Of a DNA stretch of 64,000 nt, positions 38,813-47,262 are shown piece after piece. Numbering within the stretch: position 1 is the stretch's first letter; the number at the start of each line of letters is the position of its first letter. A program made the translations under genes and the position numbers. Source of the stretch: Corynebacterium sp. MSK041 (GTDB taxonomy: Bacteria > Actinomycetota > Actinomycetes > Mycobacteriales > Mycobacteriaceae); assembly GCF_030232265.1 (NCBI RefSeq), contig NZ_JASPJK010000005.1, forward strand, positions 1 through 64,000, given 5' to 3'. The notes under the pieces were generated by a model, which saw only the letters and a list, made by a program, of their open reading frames with translations, ran no database searches and was not told the origin of the DNA.

Positions 38813-39496
38813 TTACACCCCCGCGCGCCCAGTCTTGTAGCCCACGCCACGGACGGTGAGGACGATCTCGGGGTTTTCCGGATCGCGTTCAATCTTGGAA
38901 CGCAGGCGCTGCACGTGCACGTTCACCAGGCGGGTGTCGGAGGCATTGCGGTACCCCCAGACGGACTCAAGCAGCTCTTCGCGTGTGTGTACTTGGTGCG
39001 GTTTGCGGGCGAGTTCCACCAGCAGGTCAAACTCGAGTGGGGTGAGGTTAATTTCTTCGGAGTCGCGGGTGACGATGTGCTGGGGAACGTCGATAAGCAA
39101 ATCCCCGATCTCCAGGATCTCGCTCGGCTCCTCCGCCGTCTGGCGCAGGCGAGCACGAATACGGGCGATGAGTTCGCGTGGTTTGAAGGGTTTGGTGATG
39201 TAATCGTCCGCCCCCGATTCCAAGCCCAGCACCACATCGACAGTGTCTGTCTTGGCGGTGAGCATGACAATCGGCACATTGGATTCCTTGCGGATCTCCT
39301 TGCAAATGTCCACGCCACTCATGCCGGGCAGCATCAGGTCCAGCAGAATGAGGTCCGGGTTGTTGCTGTGGAATGCCGGTACAGCTTCCATGCCGTCCAT
39401 CACGGGGACTGCTTCGAACCCTTCTGCTTCCAGCACGATGGTCAGCATCTCTGAAATAGCGGGGTCGTCGTCGACCACAAGAATCTTGGGCGTCAC
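38813..39496 (-). CDS. mtrA: DNA-binding response regulator MtrA
   Basis: 227 residues, OmpR/PhoB family. Receiver domain (1-120) with the phospho-acceptor Asp53 in LLDLMLPG and the acidic pair Asp10/Asp11; winged-helix output domain from about 130. In this lineage MtrA controls cell-wall metabolism and osmoprotection genes. It is followed, in the same frame after TAA, by mtrB. Start ATG 39496. Confidence 0.97.
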   Translation of the reverse strand: MTPKILVVDDDPAISEMLTIVLEAEGFEAVPVMDGMEAVPAFHSNNPDLILLDLMLPGMSGVDICKEIRKESNVPIVMLTAKTDTVDVVLGLESGADDYITKPFKPRELIARIRARLRQTAEEPSEILEIGDLLIDVPQHIVTRDSEEINLTPLEFDLLVELARKPHQVHTREELLESVWGYRNASDTRLVNVHVQRLRSKIERDPENPEIVLTVRGVGYKTGRAGV

Positions 39497-39535
39497 CTTC
39501 GCTCCTTACAACAGTGAACCGTGGGGTGGCTGGGG

Positions 39536-39549
39536 ATAAAGCTTTATCG
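39536..39549. repeat. 14-bp palindrome at the tmk stop codon
   Basis: GATAAAGCTTTATC, with the tmk stop (TAA, minus) in its right half, 40 bases before mtrA. Third example here of a palindrome at an operon-internal stop. Confidence 0.6.
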
Positions 39550-40170
39550 CAGTGCCTTAACAGCTTGAATGATAGGCGCAGATTCGCAGGCACGAATCCA
39601 CCGACCCTCCCAGCCCGTATCCGCCATGTCCGCGTAGGCTGCAAAAGTCGTGTCTTGGAGGGCGGTGTCGCGCTCGTATTTATCGCGTGTGCGGGAGGCA
39701 TCCAGGCTTTCGCGTTTCGCGGCACGTTCGCGCGCTGTCTCCGGCGCAGTATCCACGAGGACCTGCAGGTCCGGCCGTGGCAGACCCAGCTTGTCAAATT
39801 CCAGGTCCGCCACCCACGCGCGGTCCTCCACGTTCCCGGTGCGCGCGGATGTGTACGCCGCATTCGAGGCCACGTAGCGGTCAAGCAGGAGAATATCGCT
39901 TGTCGACGCCGCCCACTGCCCCAACTCCTCCCCCGCCCCAGCGCGGTCCAACGCGAACATCACTGCCATGCCATGGGCGGAATCCACCAGGTCCCCCATG
40001 TTGCCGTGGAGTGCCTCTGCAGCGATCTGGGCGTGGATGGATTCGTGGTAGCGCGGGAACGACATGGTGGCCACACCAGTAATGCCATCCATTTGTGCAA
40101 GCTCACGGATGAGCGCTTGGACCAGCGTGTTCTTCCCGGCACCATCGATGCCTTCGAATGCAACGATCAA
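39544..40170 (-). CDS. tmk: Thymidylate kinase
   Basis: 208 residues. P-loop FEGIDGAGKNTL (about 5-16), then a DR-containing motif in LLLDRYVAS. It makes dTDP from dTMP. The start is TTG 40170 with AAGGAG upstream. It lies between ahcY and mtrA, as in M. tuberculosis (Rv3247c between sahH and mtrA). The upstream junction is a strong hairpin built on the ahcY stop. Confidence 0.94.
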   Translation of the reverse strand: MIVAFEGIDGAGKNTLVQALIRELAQMDGITGVATMSFPRYHESIHAQIAAEALHGNMGDLVDSAHGMAVMFALDRAGAGEELGQWAASTSDILLLDRYVASNAAYTSARTGNVEDRAWVADLEFDKLGLPRPDLQVLVDTAPETARERAAKRESLDASRTRDKYERDTALQDTTFAAYADMADTGWEGRWIRACESAPIIQAVKALR

Positions 40171-40183
40171 CTGGTTCTCCTTC

Positions 40184-40213
40184 CTAGCTAGCTGTCTAAC
40201 GACAGCTAGCTAG
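40184..40213 (-). repeat. Hairpin at the ahcY stop codon
   Basis: 13-bp perfect stem (40184-40196 with 40201-40213), loop TAAC, with the ahcY stop codon in the right arm. The AAGGAG of tmk follows directly; there is no T-run. May reduce read-through or stabilise the ahcY mRNA. Confidence 0.75.
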
Positions 40214-41658
40214 TAGCGGTAGTGTTCCGGCTTGTACGGGCCGGCAACGTCGACGCCGATGTACTCAGCCTGTTCCTTGGACAGTTCGGTGAGGTTGCCG
40301 CCGAGGGCTTCCACGTGGATGCGGGCGACCTTCTCGTCGAGGATCTTGGGCAGGCGGTACACCTGGTTGTCGTAGTTGTCGCCGTTGGTGAACAGCTCGA
40401 TCTGGGCGATGGTCTGGTCGGCGAATGAGTTGGACATCACGAACGACGGGTGGCCGGTGGCGTTACCCAGGTTCAGCAGGCGACCTTCGGAGAGCACGAT
40501 GATGGAGTTGCCGCTGGGCAGGGTGAACAGGTCAACCTGTGGCTTGATGTTGTCGCGGGTGACGTCCTCGCGGTGCAGGAGCGAGGCCATGTCGATTTCG
40601 TTGTCGAAGTGGCCGATGTTGCCAAGTACGGCGTGGTCCTTCATCTTGAGCATGTCGTCGAAGGTGATCACGCCTAGGTTGCCGGTGGCGGTGATGACAA
40701 TGTCCGCGTCGGCAATAGCCTCGTCGACAGTAACCACCTTGTAGCCGTCCATGAGTGCCTGGAGAGCATTGATCGGGTCAACCTCGGTGACCGACACGAT
40801 GGCGCCCTGGCCGTCGAGCGCCTCAGCCACGCCCTTACCCACATCGCCGTAACCGCAGACGAGGGCCTTTTTACCGCCGATGAGCATGTCGGTACCGCGG
40901 TTCAGGCCATCGAGGACGGAGTGGCGGGTGCCGTAGCGGTTATCAAACTTGGACTTGGTCACCGCGTCATTCACGTTCATCGCTGGGAACGGCAGGGTGC
41001 CCTCGTTGGCAAAGTGGTAGAGGCGGTGGACGCCAGTGGTGGTTTCTTCAGTCACGCCTTTGACGGCCTCGGCCGTCAAAGACCACTTTTGAGGTTCAGC
41101 TGCCAGGGTTTCGCGCAGCATGTTGTAGAAGGCTACCTGCTCATCCGAGTCTGTGTCATCGTTGCTCGGCACAGCGCCGGCGTTTTCAAATTCGGCGCCC
41201 TTGATCACGGCCATGGTGGCATCGCCGCCATCATCCAGAATCATGTTCGGCAGCACGCCCTCGCCCCAGCTGAAGATCTGGTTCATGCACCACCAGTACT
41301 CGTCGAGGGTCTCGCCCTTCCATGCGAAAACCGGTACGCCCTGCGGGTTCTCCGGGGTGCCGTCTTTGCCCACGACGATGGCGGCAGCAGCCGGATCCTC
41401 GGTGGAGAAGATATTGCAGGAGGCCCAGCGAACCTCCGCGCCCAGGGCGGCCAGGGTTTCAATGAGCACAGCCGTCTGCGTGGTCATGTGGATTGCACCT
41501 GCAATGCGCGCGCCCGCCAGCGGCTGCTCATCAGCGTATTCACGGCGCAGCTGCATCAGACCGGGCATCTCGTGTTCAGCCAGCTCGATCTGCTTGCGGC
41601 CGGACTCGTACAGGCTCAGGTCAGCGACCTTGTAGTCGTTGGGGCGAAGCTGGGTCAT
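40210..41658 (-). CDS. ahcY: Adenosylhomocysteinase (SAH hydrolase)
   Basis: 482 residues. Hydrolyses S-adenosylhomocysteine to adenosine and homocysteine, keeping methylation going. The NAD-binding glycine motif GYGDVGKG is present, with the substrate-domain segments before it. ATG 41658 is chosen because GAGGAG lies eight bases upstream and residues before it (open to 41685) are not family-like. The leader carries competing helices around this ribosome-binding site. Confidence 0.95.
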   Translation of the reverse strand: MTQLRPNDYKVADLSLYESGRKQIELAEHEMPGLMQLRREYADEQPLAGARIAGAIHMTTQTAVLIETLAALGAEVRWASCNIFSTEDPAAAAIVVGKDGTPENPQGVPVFAWKGETLDEYWWCMNQIFSWGEGVLPNMILDDGGDATMAVIKGAEFENAGAVPSNDDTDSDEQVAFYNMLRETLAAEPQKWSLTAEAVKGVTEETTTGVHRLYHFANEGTLPFPAMNVNDAVTKSKFDNRYGTRHSVLDGLNRGTDMLIGGKKALVCGYGDVGKGVAEALDGQGAIVSVTEVDPINALQALMDGYKVVTVDEAIADADIVITATGNLGVITFDDMLKMKDHAVLGNIGHFDNEIDMASLLHREDVTRDNIKPQVDLFTLPSGNSIIVLSEGRLLNLGNATGHPSFVMSNSFADQTIAQIELFTNGDNYDNQVYRLPKILDEKVARIHVEALGGNLTELSKEQAEYIGVDVAGPYKPEHYRY

Positions 41659-41720
41659 GTGGGCACTCTCCTCGTTAGGCCTCATTGGGTTTTGCTACCC
41701 AACGAGGATACGTGCCCGCC
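41659..41720 (-). promoter_or_regulatory. ahcY leader with mutually exclusive helices over the ribosome-binding site
   Basis: On the minus strand, GGGCAC (41717-41712) can pair with GTGCCC just before the ATG. Within it CCTCGTT(GGGT) (41707-41697) can pair either with ACCCAATGAGG (41690-41680) or with AACGAGG (41676-41670), which contains the start of the GAGGAG Shine-Dalgarno. The first frees, the second hides, the ribosome-binding site. It does not match the SAH riboswitch consensus as I know it. Confidence 0.55.
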
Positions 41721-41727
41721 GCTTGTC

Positions 41728-42078
41728 TTAGGACAGTGCCTCGAGGAACTGGTCTACGTCCTGCTCCGCGTCGATGGATTCGAGGATGCTCACCGCGGCG
41801 TCAATAAGCTTCTCATCCAGCTCCACAGACGCACCGCGCAAGAAGCTGTAGGAGCTTGCGATCTCGCCGGCGGAGAACGGTGCGCCCGCCCAGATCGCCG
41901 CGATGGTGGCAGCAGCTTGGCCGTTGAGGATCTCGTCTTCGGAGGCCGCATCATCCACTGCCAGCAGGCACGCGTCGCGCACTGCCTCTGCGGTCTCGTC
42001 GGGCTCCAGCCCAGCGAGCTCATCAAGGAAGTCAACGTTGACGTCTTCGCTGAAGATATAAGTGTCCCAGGTGCTCAT
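41728..42078 (-). CDS. DUF4259 domain-containing protein
   Basis: 116 residues, acidic. The N-terminal STWDTYIFSED...DFLDEL matches the DUF4259 signature GTWD.GPF..D.A.DF. Cytosolic, function unknown. It lies upstream of ahcY on the same strand. Confidence 0.75.
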   Translation of the reverse strand: MSTWDTYIFSEDVNVDFLDELAGLEPDETAEAVRDACLLAVDDAASEDEILNGQAAATIAAIWAGAPFSAGEIASSYSFLRGASVELDEKLIDAAVSILESIDAEQDVDQFLEALS

Positions 42079-42186
42079 GTCTCATTTCTTAGTGCGTCAT
42101 GCTCGCTCTGTCCACAAAATGAGCGTTTTGCTTATCCTCCTCGCCCCTTTTTCCCCACCAAGGGTGGCGCAACACGTCTTTCACCT

Positions 42187-42224
42187 GGTAACTTGTTATC
42201 AAGTTGTTACCCACAACGGTTGTG
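42187..42224. promoter_or_regulatory. Two dyads upstream of the Pro/Thr-rich envelope gene
   Basis: GGTAAC (42187-42192) with GTTACC (42206-42211), 13 bp apart, and right after it the perfect dyad CACAAC-G-GTTGTG (42212-42224). They lie 23-60 bp before the start codon and are likely an operator; no known corynebacterial regulator site fits clearly. Confidence 0.5.
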
Positions 42225-42246
42225 CAACAGATGAGGAGACCCCGGC

Positions 42247-42993
42247 ATGGAATTGACCGGCCGCAGATTCGCCGCCTTCATGGCCATTGGCCTGGGCTTG
42301 GCGGTTGTGCTCGGCTTGGTCGTGTGGAAGTTGCCGGATTCGGGCGTGAGCATGGCGTCTGATAAGTCGGACTATGCCGGCCACCCTGTCACTGCTGCTG
42401 ATGCTTCGAAGGAGCAACACACGGCGCAGACAGAAAAGACGACGCCACGCGCAGAGCAGACCACGAGCCACCGCAACAACGGTGCTTCCACTACGCTTGC
42501 TGCATCACCACGGTGGGATTCGGGTTCCCCGCGTGATCCGCTTGCCCCGCACAACGCCAAGCTAAATGGCACTGCTGGTCAGGCAACGCGTGAGCAGGCG
42601 GAAGATATGTACCGCCCGCCCAATGCCGCACCGCAGAACCGTCCGCGTTTCAGCGACAGCGAACGCAGCGATTCCCCCTCCGCGCGGACAACGCGTCAAC
42701 CCTCCCCGTCTGTTGTGGAGAGCACCCCGTCTGAGCCAATACCAGACACCACGAACCCGGATGTTCCGACAGACGGCACCCCAACCCCAGGTGGTGGCAC
42801 GACCCAGAACCCCACCACCCCAGCGGAGGGCCAGTCGGGTGCGGATCAAGGAACCGTAGACAACTCCGAGCCCAACACCCCCAATGCCGGAGGTGCAGAG
42901 GATTCCCCGGAACCGAAACCTCGCCCGGAGGATCCTTTCTCCGCCTCCACACGGGAGGCAGAGGCTCCGAGCTTAACCCCGGATAATTCCTAG
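42247..42993 (+). CDS. Pro/Thr/Ser-rich membrane-anchored extracytoplasmic protein
   Basis: 248 residues. A single N-terminal membrane helix (about 9-27) is followed by about 220 residues of low-complexity Pro/Thr/Ser/Glu sequence with no fold visible; likely an unstructured, possibly glycosylated cell-wall-spanning protein. GAGGAG precedes ATG 42247. The end overlaps the convergent phosphomannomutase gene by 21 bases. No family recognised. Confidence 0.7.
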   Translation: MELTGRRFAAFMAIGLGLAVVLGLVVWKLPDSGVSMASDKSDYAGHPVTAADASKEQHTAQTEKTTPRAEQTTSHRNNGASTTLAASPRWDSGSPRDPLAPHNAKLNGTAGQATREQAEDMYRPPNAAPQNRPRFSDSERSDSPSARTTRQPSPSVVESTPSEPIPDTTNPDVPTDGTPTPGGGTTQNPTTPAEGQSGADQGTVDNSEPNTPNAGGAEDSPEPKPRPEDPFSASTREAEAPSLTPDNS

Positions 42994-44379
42994 AACTTCG
43001 CTGACAATCGCGTCGACTTCTTCTTCAGTCTCCGCTTCCACGTTGAGGCGCAGCAGCGGCTCGGTGTTGGACGCGCGCACATTGAACCAGGCCTTCGTGT
43101 TGGCCAGGGAAACAGTGACACCGTCGAGGCGATCCACGTTCTCCGTCCGGTCGGCGAAGGCTGCCACCACAGCGTCCATCGCAGCCTGCTGGTCGGCGAC
43201 TTCAGAGTTGATCTCGCCGGAGGCGGCGTAGCGGTTGTACTGCGCCATGAGTTCACTTAGTGGCTTGTCCTGCTCCGCTAGCGCGGCCAGCACGTGGAGT
43301 GCAGCCACCATGCCGGAGTCCGCGTTGAAGAACTCGGCGAAGTAGTAGTGGGCAGAGTGCTCGCCACCGAACAACGCGCCCTTATCCGCCATCTGCGCCT
43401 TGATGTAGGAGTGCCCCACGCGGGTGCGCACCGGCACGCCACCCTTGGCCTCCACGAGCTCCGGCACCGCGCGCGAGGTGATCGCGTTGTAAATGATCGT
43501 CGCCCCCGGCGCCTGCTCTAGGGTCCGTTCCGCCACCAGCGCGGTAATCGCGGACGGGGACACTGGATCCCCCTTCTCATCAACAACGAAGCAGCGGTCC
43601 GCGTCCCCATCAAAAGCAAGGCCAATATCAGCTTTTTGCTTCACGACGAATCCCTGCAAGTCCACCAAATTCTTCGGATCCAGCGGATTGGCCTCGTGGT
43701 TGGGGAAGGTGCCGTCCAGCTCGAAGTAGAGCGGGCGTACATCCATGTCATCCAGAACGGCCGGCACAGTGTGGCCGGCCATGCCGTTCGCGGCGTCCAC
43801 AGCGATGACCAGGTTGCGGTCCGTGTTCACCGGCACCAGCTGGCGCAGGAAGGTGGCATAGTCCGCCAACACGTCGCGCTTTTCGGTGGTGCCGTGGGTG
43901 CCGGAGTAGGAGGGGACGCCATGAATAAGCATCTGCGTGATCTCGGCGAGACCGGAATCCTGCGAGACCGGCGTAGCACCCGTGCGGCAAAGCTTGATGC
44001 CGTTGTACTGCGCCGGGTTGTGGGAGGCAGTGAACATAGCCCCTGCACACCCGATGGTGCCGGCTGCGAAGTAGAGCTCATCCGTGGAGGTCAACCCCAA
44101 GTCCAGCACGTTGAGGCCCTGGCTCATCACACCCTGGCCGAACGCCGCAGACAACGCCGGGGAGGAAGGACGCATGTCATAGCCGACGGCAATGGTGGTC
44201 TCCCCTTCCTCGCGCAAAATGGAGGCGAAGGCAGCGCCGGCATCAAAGACAAAGTCCTCATCCAGCACGGCATTCGGGTAGGGCTCCACGATGCCGCGGA
44301 CGTCATAGGCTTTCACCGCGGACTCCACAACAGCGCGGTCACGAGTGCGGGGTGAAGGATTCTGGGTTGGCTGATTCAT
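42973..44379 (-). CDS. pmmA: Phosphomannomutase/phosphoglucomutase
   Basis: 468 residues, alpha-D-phosphohexomutase family: catalytic Ser in TASHNP, metal loop DGDADR, and the C-terminal phosphate-binding region RASNTEP. It makes mannose-1-phosphate for GDP-mannose, used in phosphatidylinositol mannosides and lipomannan. ATG 44379 is chosen because TAGGAT lies eight bases upstream; the frame is open to 44424. Counterpart of Rv3257c; the DUF3499 gene follows it in reverse order. Confidence 0.92.
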   Translation of the reverse strand: MNQPTQNPSPRTRDRAVVESAVKAYDVRGIVEPYPNAVLDEDFVFDAGAAFASILREEGETTIAVGYDMRPSSPALSAAFGQGVMSQGLNVLDLGLTSTDELYFAAGTIGCAGAMFTASHNPAQYNGIKLCRTGATPVSQDSGLAEITQMLIHGVPSYSGTHGTTEKRDVLADYATFLRQLVPVNTDRNLVIAVDAANGMAGHTVPAVLDDMDVRPLYFELDGTFPNHEANPLDPKNLVDLQGFVVKQKADIGLAFDGDADRCFVVDEKGDPVSPSAITALVAERTLEQAPGATIIYNAITSRAVPELVEAKGGVPVRTRVGHSYIKAQMADKGALFGGEHSAHYYFAEFFNADSGMVAALHVLAALAEQDKPLSELMAQYNRYAASGEINSEVADQQAAMDAVVAAFADRTENVDRLDGVTVSLANTKAWFNVRASNTEPLLRLNVEAETEEEVDAIVSEVLGIIRG

Positions 44380-44445
44380 GGCAATCGATCCTAGACGATC
44401 GCCCGGACTAAACCGCGCAGGCACCGCTGAAAATTAGCTGCTAAC

Positions 44446-44916
44446 TTAGTCCTCTTCTGAGGGCTCTACCTGCTGATTCTCTGGATCCGGCACAACACTC
44501 AAGTGCGCGCGACGCGCTGCCTTGTGCTCAGCCAGGTGCTGCCCCACCCGCTTCGTGCGGTAGACGGGGTGGTTAGAGGTCTGCGGGTTAGTCACATCAC
44601 GGTTCGCATCAAACTCAATGGGATCCTGAGTGGTGTCCACCAGTCCCGTGGTCACACGCCCAGCCTCACGCACTGCCTCGGCCAGAGCGGTCAGCTCCTC
44701 CTCGTCGGAAAGCTCAATCGCGTCAATGCGCACCATCTCCCACCCCACCGGAGCCGTGATGTGATCCGAGTGGCGGTTGCACAGATCCCACGCGTGTGGG
44801 TCCGTGGTTGGGGAAAGCGGGCCAACGATGGCGGTTTTATCGGAGTACGCATAAACAAGCGTGGCGGTAGCAGGGCGACCACACCCCGGACGGCAACAAC
44901 GACGGAAGGTACTCAC
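44446..44916 (-). CDS. DUF3499 family protein
   Basis: 156 residues. The N-terminal CCRPGCGRPA and a later C-N-R-H (about 47-50) may bind zinc. GTG 44916, with TACACT eight bases upstream (leaderless). Counterpart of Rv3258c, which also lies between phosphomannomutase and the metallopeptidase gene. Function unknown. Confidence 0.85.
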   Translation of the reverse strand: MSTFRRCCRPGCGRPATATLVYAYSDKTAIVGPLSPTTDPHAWDLCNRHSDHITAPVGWEMVRIDAIELSDEEELTALAEAVREAGRVTTGLVDTTQDPIEFDANRDVTNPQTSNHPVYRTKRVGQHLAEHKAARRAHLSVVPDPENQQVEPSEED

Positions 44917-45012
44917 GGTGCACCAGTGTAGGCCCGCGCCCGCAAATTTCTTCCCGCGCCACGCGGCGCGCCGTGGACTCGGCCCCGCAGTGGCGCGCCT
45001 ACATTAGGCCAT

Positions 45013-45504
45013 ATGACCAACCAAGCCCCCTCCCCCGGTAGCGGACCAACGCACCTGCCACCGCGGCGCGACCGCCACGGTCGCGGCACACGGGGGCCAC
45101 TCCTCCCGGTCGCTGTTCCGCGGTACCGGACACGCTCCACATCCTTTGACCAAGCGGTGTTGGATGCCTATGCCCCACTGCAGAACGCCTACTTTGAGCA
45201 GCTCGCCGGCGTTGACTTGGCGGTGGACACCATCCCACGCATGCGTTTGCGTGCGGATATGGCGGTACTGCCCGATGAGATCTTTGCGGACGGCCCCGTG
45301 CCTTTGGGGCGTGTGCTCCAGGCCGGTGTTGACCGTGCTGGTCGCCCCACGCGCGCCCGCATTGTCATCTTCCGCATGCCGGTAGAGCAGCGCACCAACT
45401 CTACGGTGGAGCGCCATGAGCTGCTCACCATCATCCTCACCGCACTCGTAGCGCAATACCTGAATTTGGACCCGCGGGATATTGACCCGGGTTTCAACTG
45501 GTAA
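45013..45504 (+). CDS. Metallopeptidase-family protein (Rv3259-like), motif degenerate
   Basis: 163 residues. The C-terminal half resembles the small actinobacterial 'metallopeptidase family' (Rv3259), but the zinc motif reads HELLT, so the second His of HExxH is lost and catalysis is doubtful. The N-terminal 40 residues are basic and Pro-rich. TACATT plus seven bases precedes ATG 45013 (leaderless), divergent from the DUF3499 gene. Confidence 0.75.
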   Translation: MTNQAPSPGSGPTHLPPRRDRHGRGTRGPLLPVAVPRYRTRSTSFDQAVLDAYAPLQNAYFEQLAGVDLAVDTIPRMRLRADMAVLPDEIFADGPVPLGRVLQAGVDRAGRPTRARIVIFRMPVEQRTNSTVERHELLTIILTALVAQYLNLDPRDIDPGFNW

Positions 45505-45543
45505 ACGCGCCACCAGCAGAAACGCAAACACGGCAAAACAAAA

Positions 45544-45561
45544 ACCCGGCTGAAGCCGGGT
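45544..45561. terminator. Bidirectional terminator between metallopeptidase-like gene and whcD
   Basis: Stem ACCCGGC-TGAA-GCCGGGT with A-rich sequence on the left and GGTTTT on the right; both convergent genes could use it. Confidence 0.8.
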
Positions 45562-45579
45562 CTGAATTCAGGTTTTACT

Positions 45580-45879
45580 CTAGCCAATCTGGCGGCGTAG
45601 GCGGCGGCGCTCACGATCGGAGAGACCACCCCATATACCAAAGCGCTCATCGTGCTCGAGTGCGTATTCAAGGCACTCATCGCGGACGGCGCAGGCCTGG
45701 CAGATGCGCTTAGCCTCACGGGTGGAGCCGCCCTTCTCGGGGAAGAAGGCTTCCGGGTCCGTCTGCGCGCACAGCGCTTGGTCCTGCCACTCCTGCTCGA
45801 CGGTGCCAAAGAGTTCGTCGAGGGTCATTCCGCCCGCGGCTGCGCCGCGGAGAATGGCGTTGTCAACCATGTCTTCCAC
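45580..45879 (-). CDS. whcD: WhiB-family regulator WhcD (WhiB2 type)
   Basis: 99 residues. Cluster cysteines 37, 60, 63 and 69, the GIWGG turn (81-85) and a basic tail are intact. WhiB2-type proteins are tied to septation in actinobacteria (WhcD with WhiA in corynebacteria). GTG 45879 has AAGGGGA upstream. It lies before the mannose nucleotidyltransferase gene as in C. glutamicum. The upstream region has a GTCACA direct repeat. Confidence 0.92.
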   Translation of the reverse strand: MEDMVDNAILRGAAAGGMTLDELFGTVEQEWQDQALCAQTDPEAFFPEKGGSTREAKRICQACAVRDECLEYALEHDERFGIWGGLSDRERRRLRRQIG

Positions 45880-46067
45880 GCCATCCCCTTTCTATGTCGG
45901 TACTTCCTTGCCCTTGGCGCCCTTGTGGCACTGCCGGTAACCGTGGATCGGTTAGTTACACCTTTGTTATTAGAACCCGTGGCCCTAAATAGCGTCAACA
46001 TAGATGTTGCAAAAAGAAGTGTTTTCCGCAGGAATATTGGTTGACCCCCTTGTGGGGCGCCACATGA

Positions 46068-46082
46068 GTCACATCAGTCACA
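46068..46082. promoter_or_regulatory. GTCACA direct repeat, candidate MtrA site upstream of whcD
   Basis: GTCACA (46068-46073) and GTCACA (46077-46082), three bases apart, the arrangement reported for MtrA binding in mycobacteria (GTCACA-type repeats, from memory). About 195 bp before the whcD start. Confidence 0.4.
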
Positions 46083-46113
46083 GCTCTTTTTCACCGGGGG
46101 TAGGTAGCGGGGG

Positions 46114-46127
46114 TACTACATGTAGTA
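46114..46127. repeat. 14-bp palindrome TACTACATGTAGTA
   Basis: Perfect palindrome between whcD and the nucleotidyltransferase stop; could be an operator for whcD or a weak terminator element. Confidence 0.5.
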
Positions 46128-46173
46128 GGCGCTCCAAGTCGGGGCAACTAATCGGCTGGTCCTCGGCGTGTCG

Positions 46174-47262
46174 CTACGCATCCGGGGAGAAACGCACTCC
46201 CAGATCCGGGATGCTCACGCCCGGCCAAATACGCATTCCGCCCTGCAGCTCACAACGCGCACCAATACTCACGCCATCACCGATGACGCAGTCCTGGATG
46301 CGGGCATTCGCGCCGATCGTTGCACCCGAGGCAATGATGGAATCACGGATCACCGCGCCCGGCTCCACCGTCACACCGTCGAAGATCACACAGTCATCCA
46401 GGCGGCACCCCGCACCGATCGTGGTGCCACGGCCCACGGAGGTGCCACCGACGAGGATGGCGCCGCTGGCGATGCCGGCGGAGTCGTCGACAAGCGATTC
46501 TCCCGCGCGACCTTCCAGCAACGGCGAGGGCGCGATGCCGCGAACGAGATCCGAGGAGCCTTGCACGAAATCACTCGGACGGCCCATGTCACGCCAGTAA
46601 GACATGTCCACGTGCCCCCACACACGCGCACCGGACTTGAGCAGGCCAGGGAAAGTCTCACGCTCAACGGAGACCACGCGACCAGCCGGGATCTGGCGGA
46701 TAACATCGCGCTGGAAGACGTAGCAGCCAGCATTGATCTGGTCCGTCGGCGGCGCCTCAGTCTTCTCCAGGAAGGCCTGCACACGCCCCTCCCCGTCCGT
46801 GGGCACGGACCCGAACTGGCTCGGATCAGGCACGCGCACGAGGTGGAGGGTGACATCAGCTTCATGCTCAGCATGAGTAGCCAGCACGGCATTCAGGTCT
46901 GCGCCGGAGAGTACATCACCGTTGAAGATCATGGCCGTCTCATGGCGCAGGTACGGCTCCACATTGCGGATCGCACCGCCAGTGCCCAGCGCTTCTTCCT
47001 CAACGACGTAATCGATCTCCAGCCCGAACTCGGAGCCGTCACCGAAGTACTCCTCAAACACCTCTGCCTTGTAGGAGGTGCCCATGACCACGTGCTGGAT
47101 CCCCGCCGCCTTGATGCGGGCCAACAGGTGCGCCAGGAACGGGTAGCCCGCCGTGGGCAGCATCGGCTTCGGTGTATTCACCGTCAGTGGGCGCAGCCGC
47201 GTACCTTGGCCGCCAACCAGAACAACGGCGTCAACCTTTGACGGATCAATGCTGTGAGCCAT
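46174..47262 (-). CDS. Mannose-1-phosphate guanylyltransferase-like nucleotidyltransferase
   Basis: 362 residues. N-terminal nucleotidyltransferase motif GGQGTRLRPLT and substrate loop GTGGAIRN; from about 260 a left-handed beta-helix with hexapeptide repeats (for example AGIASGAILVGGTSVG). It probably makes GDP-mannose. In M. tuberculosis Rv3264c (manB) holds this place, in C. glutamicum a gene also called manC/rmlA2; I leave the symbol open. AAGGAGA precedes ATG 47262. Confidence 0.88.
   Translation of the reverse strand: MAHSIDPSKVDAVVLVGGQGTRLRPLTVNTPKPMLPTAGYPFLAHLLARIKAAGIQHVVMGTSYKAEVFEEYFGDGSEFGLEIDYVVEEEALGTGGAIRNVEPYLRHETAMIFNGDVLSGADLNAVLATHAEHEADVTLHLVRVPDPSQFGSVPTDGEGRVQAFLEKTEAPPTDQINAGCYVFQRDVIRQIPAGRVVSVERETFPGLLKSGARVWGHVDMSYWRDMGRPSDFVQGSSDLVRGIAPSPLLEGRAGESLVDDSAGIASGAILVGGTSVGRGTTIGAGCRLDDCVIFDGVTVEPGAVIRDSIIASGATIGANARIQDCVIGDGVSIGARCELQGGMRIWPGVSIPDLGVRFSPDA

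Larger units (their letters stand above)
45880..46173. other. Gene-free region upstream of whcD
   Basis: No ORF of quality. Holds a dyad CAACAT-AG-ATGTTG (45996-46009), the GTCACA direct repeat (46068-46082) and the palindrome TACTACATGTAGTA (46114-46127). A complex promoter is likely. Confidence 0.55.

Noticed and set aside
41659..41720. SAH riboswitch at ahcY
   Set aside because: Does not match the SAH riboswitch consensus as I remember it; kept only as an undefined switch-like leader.
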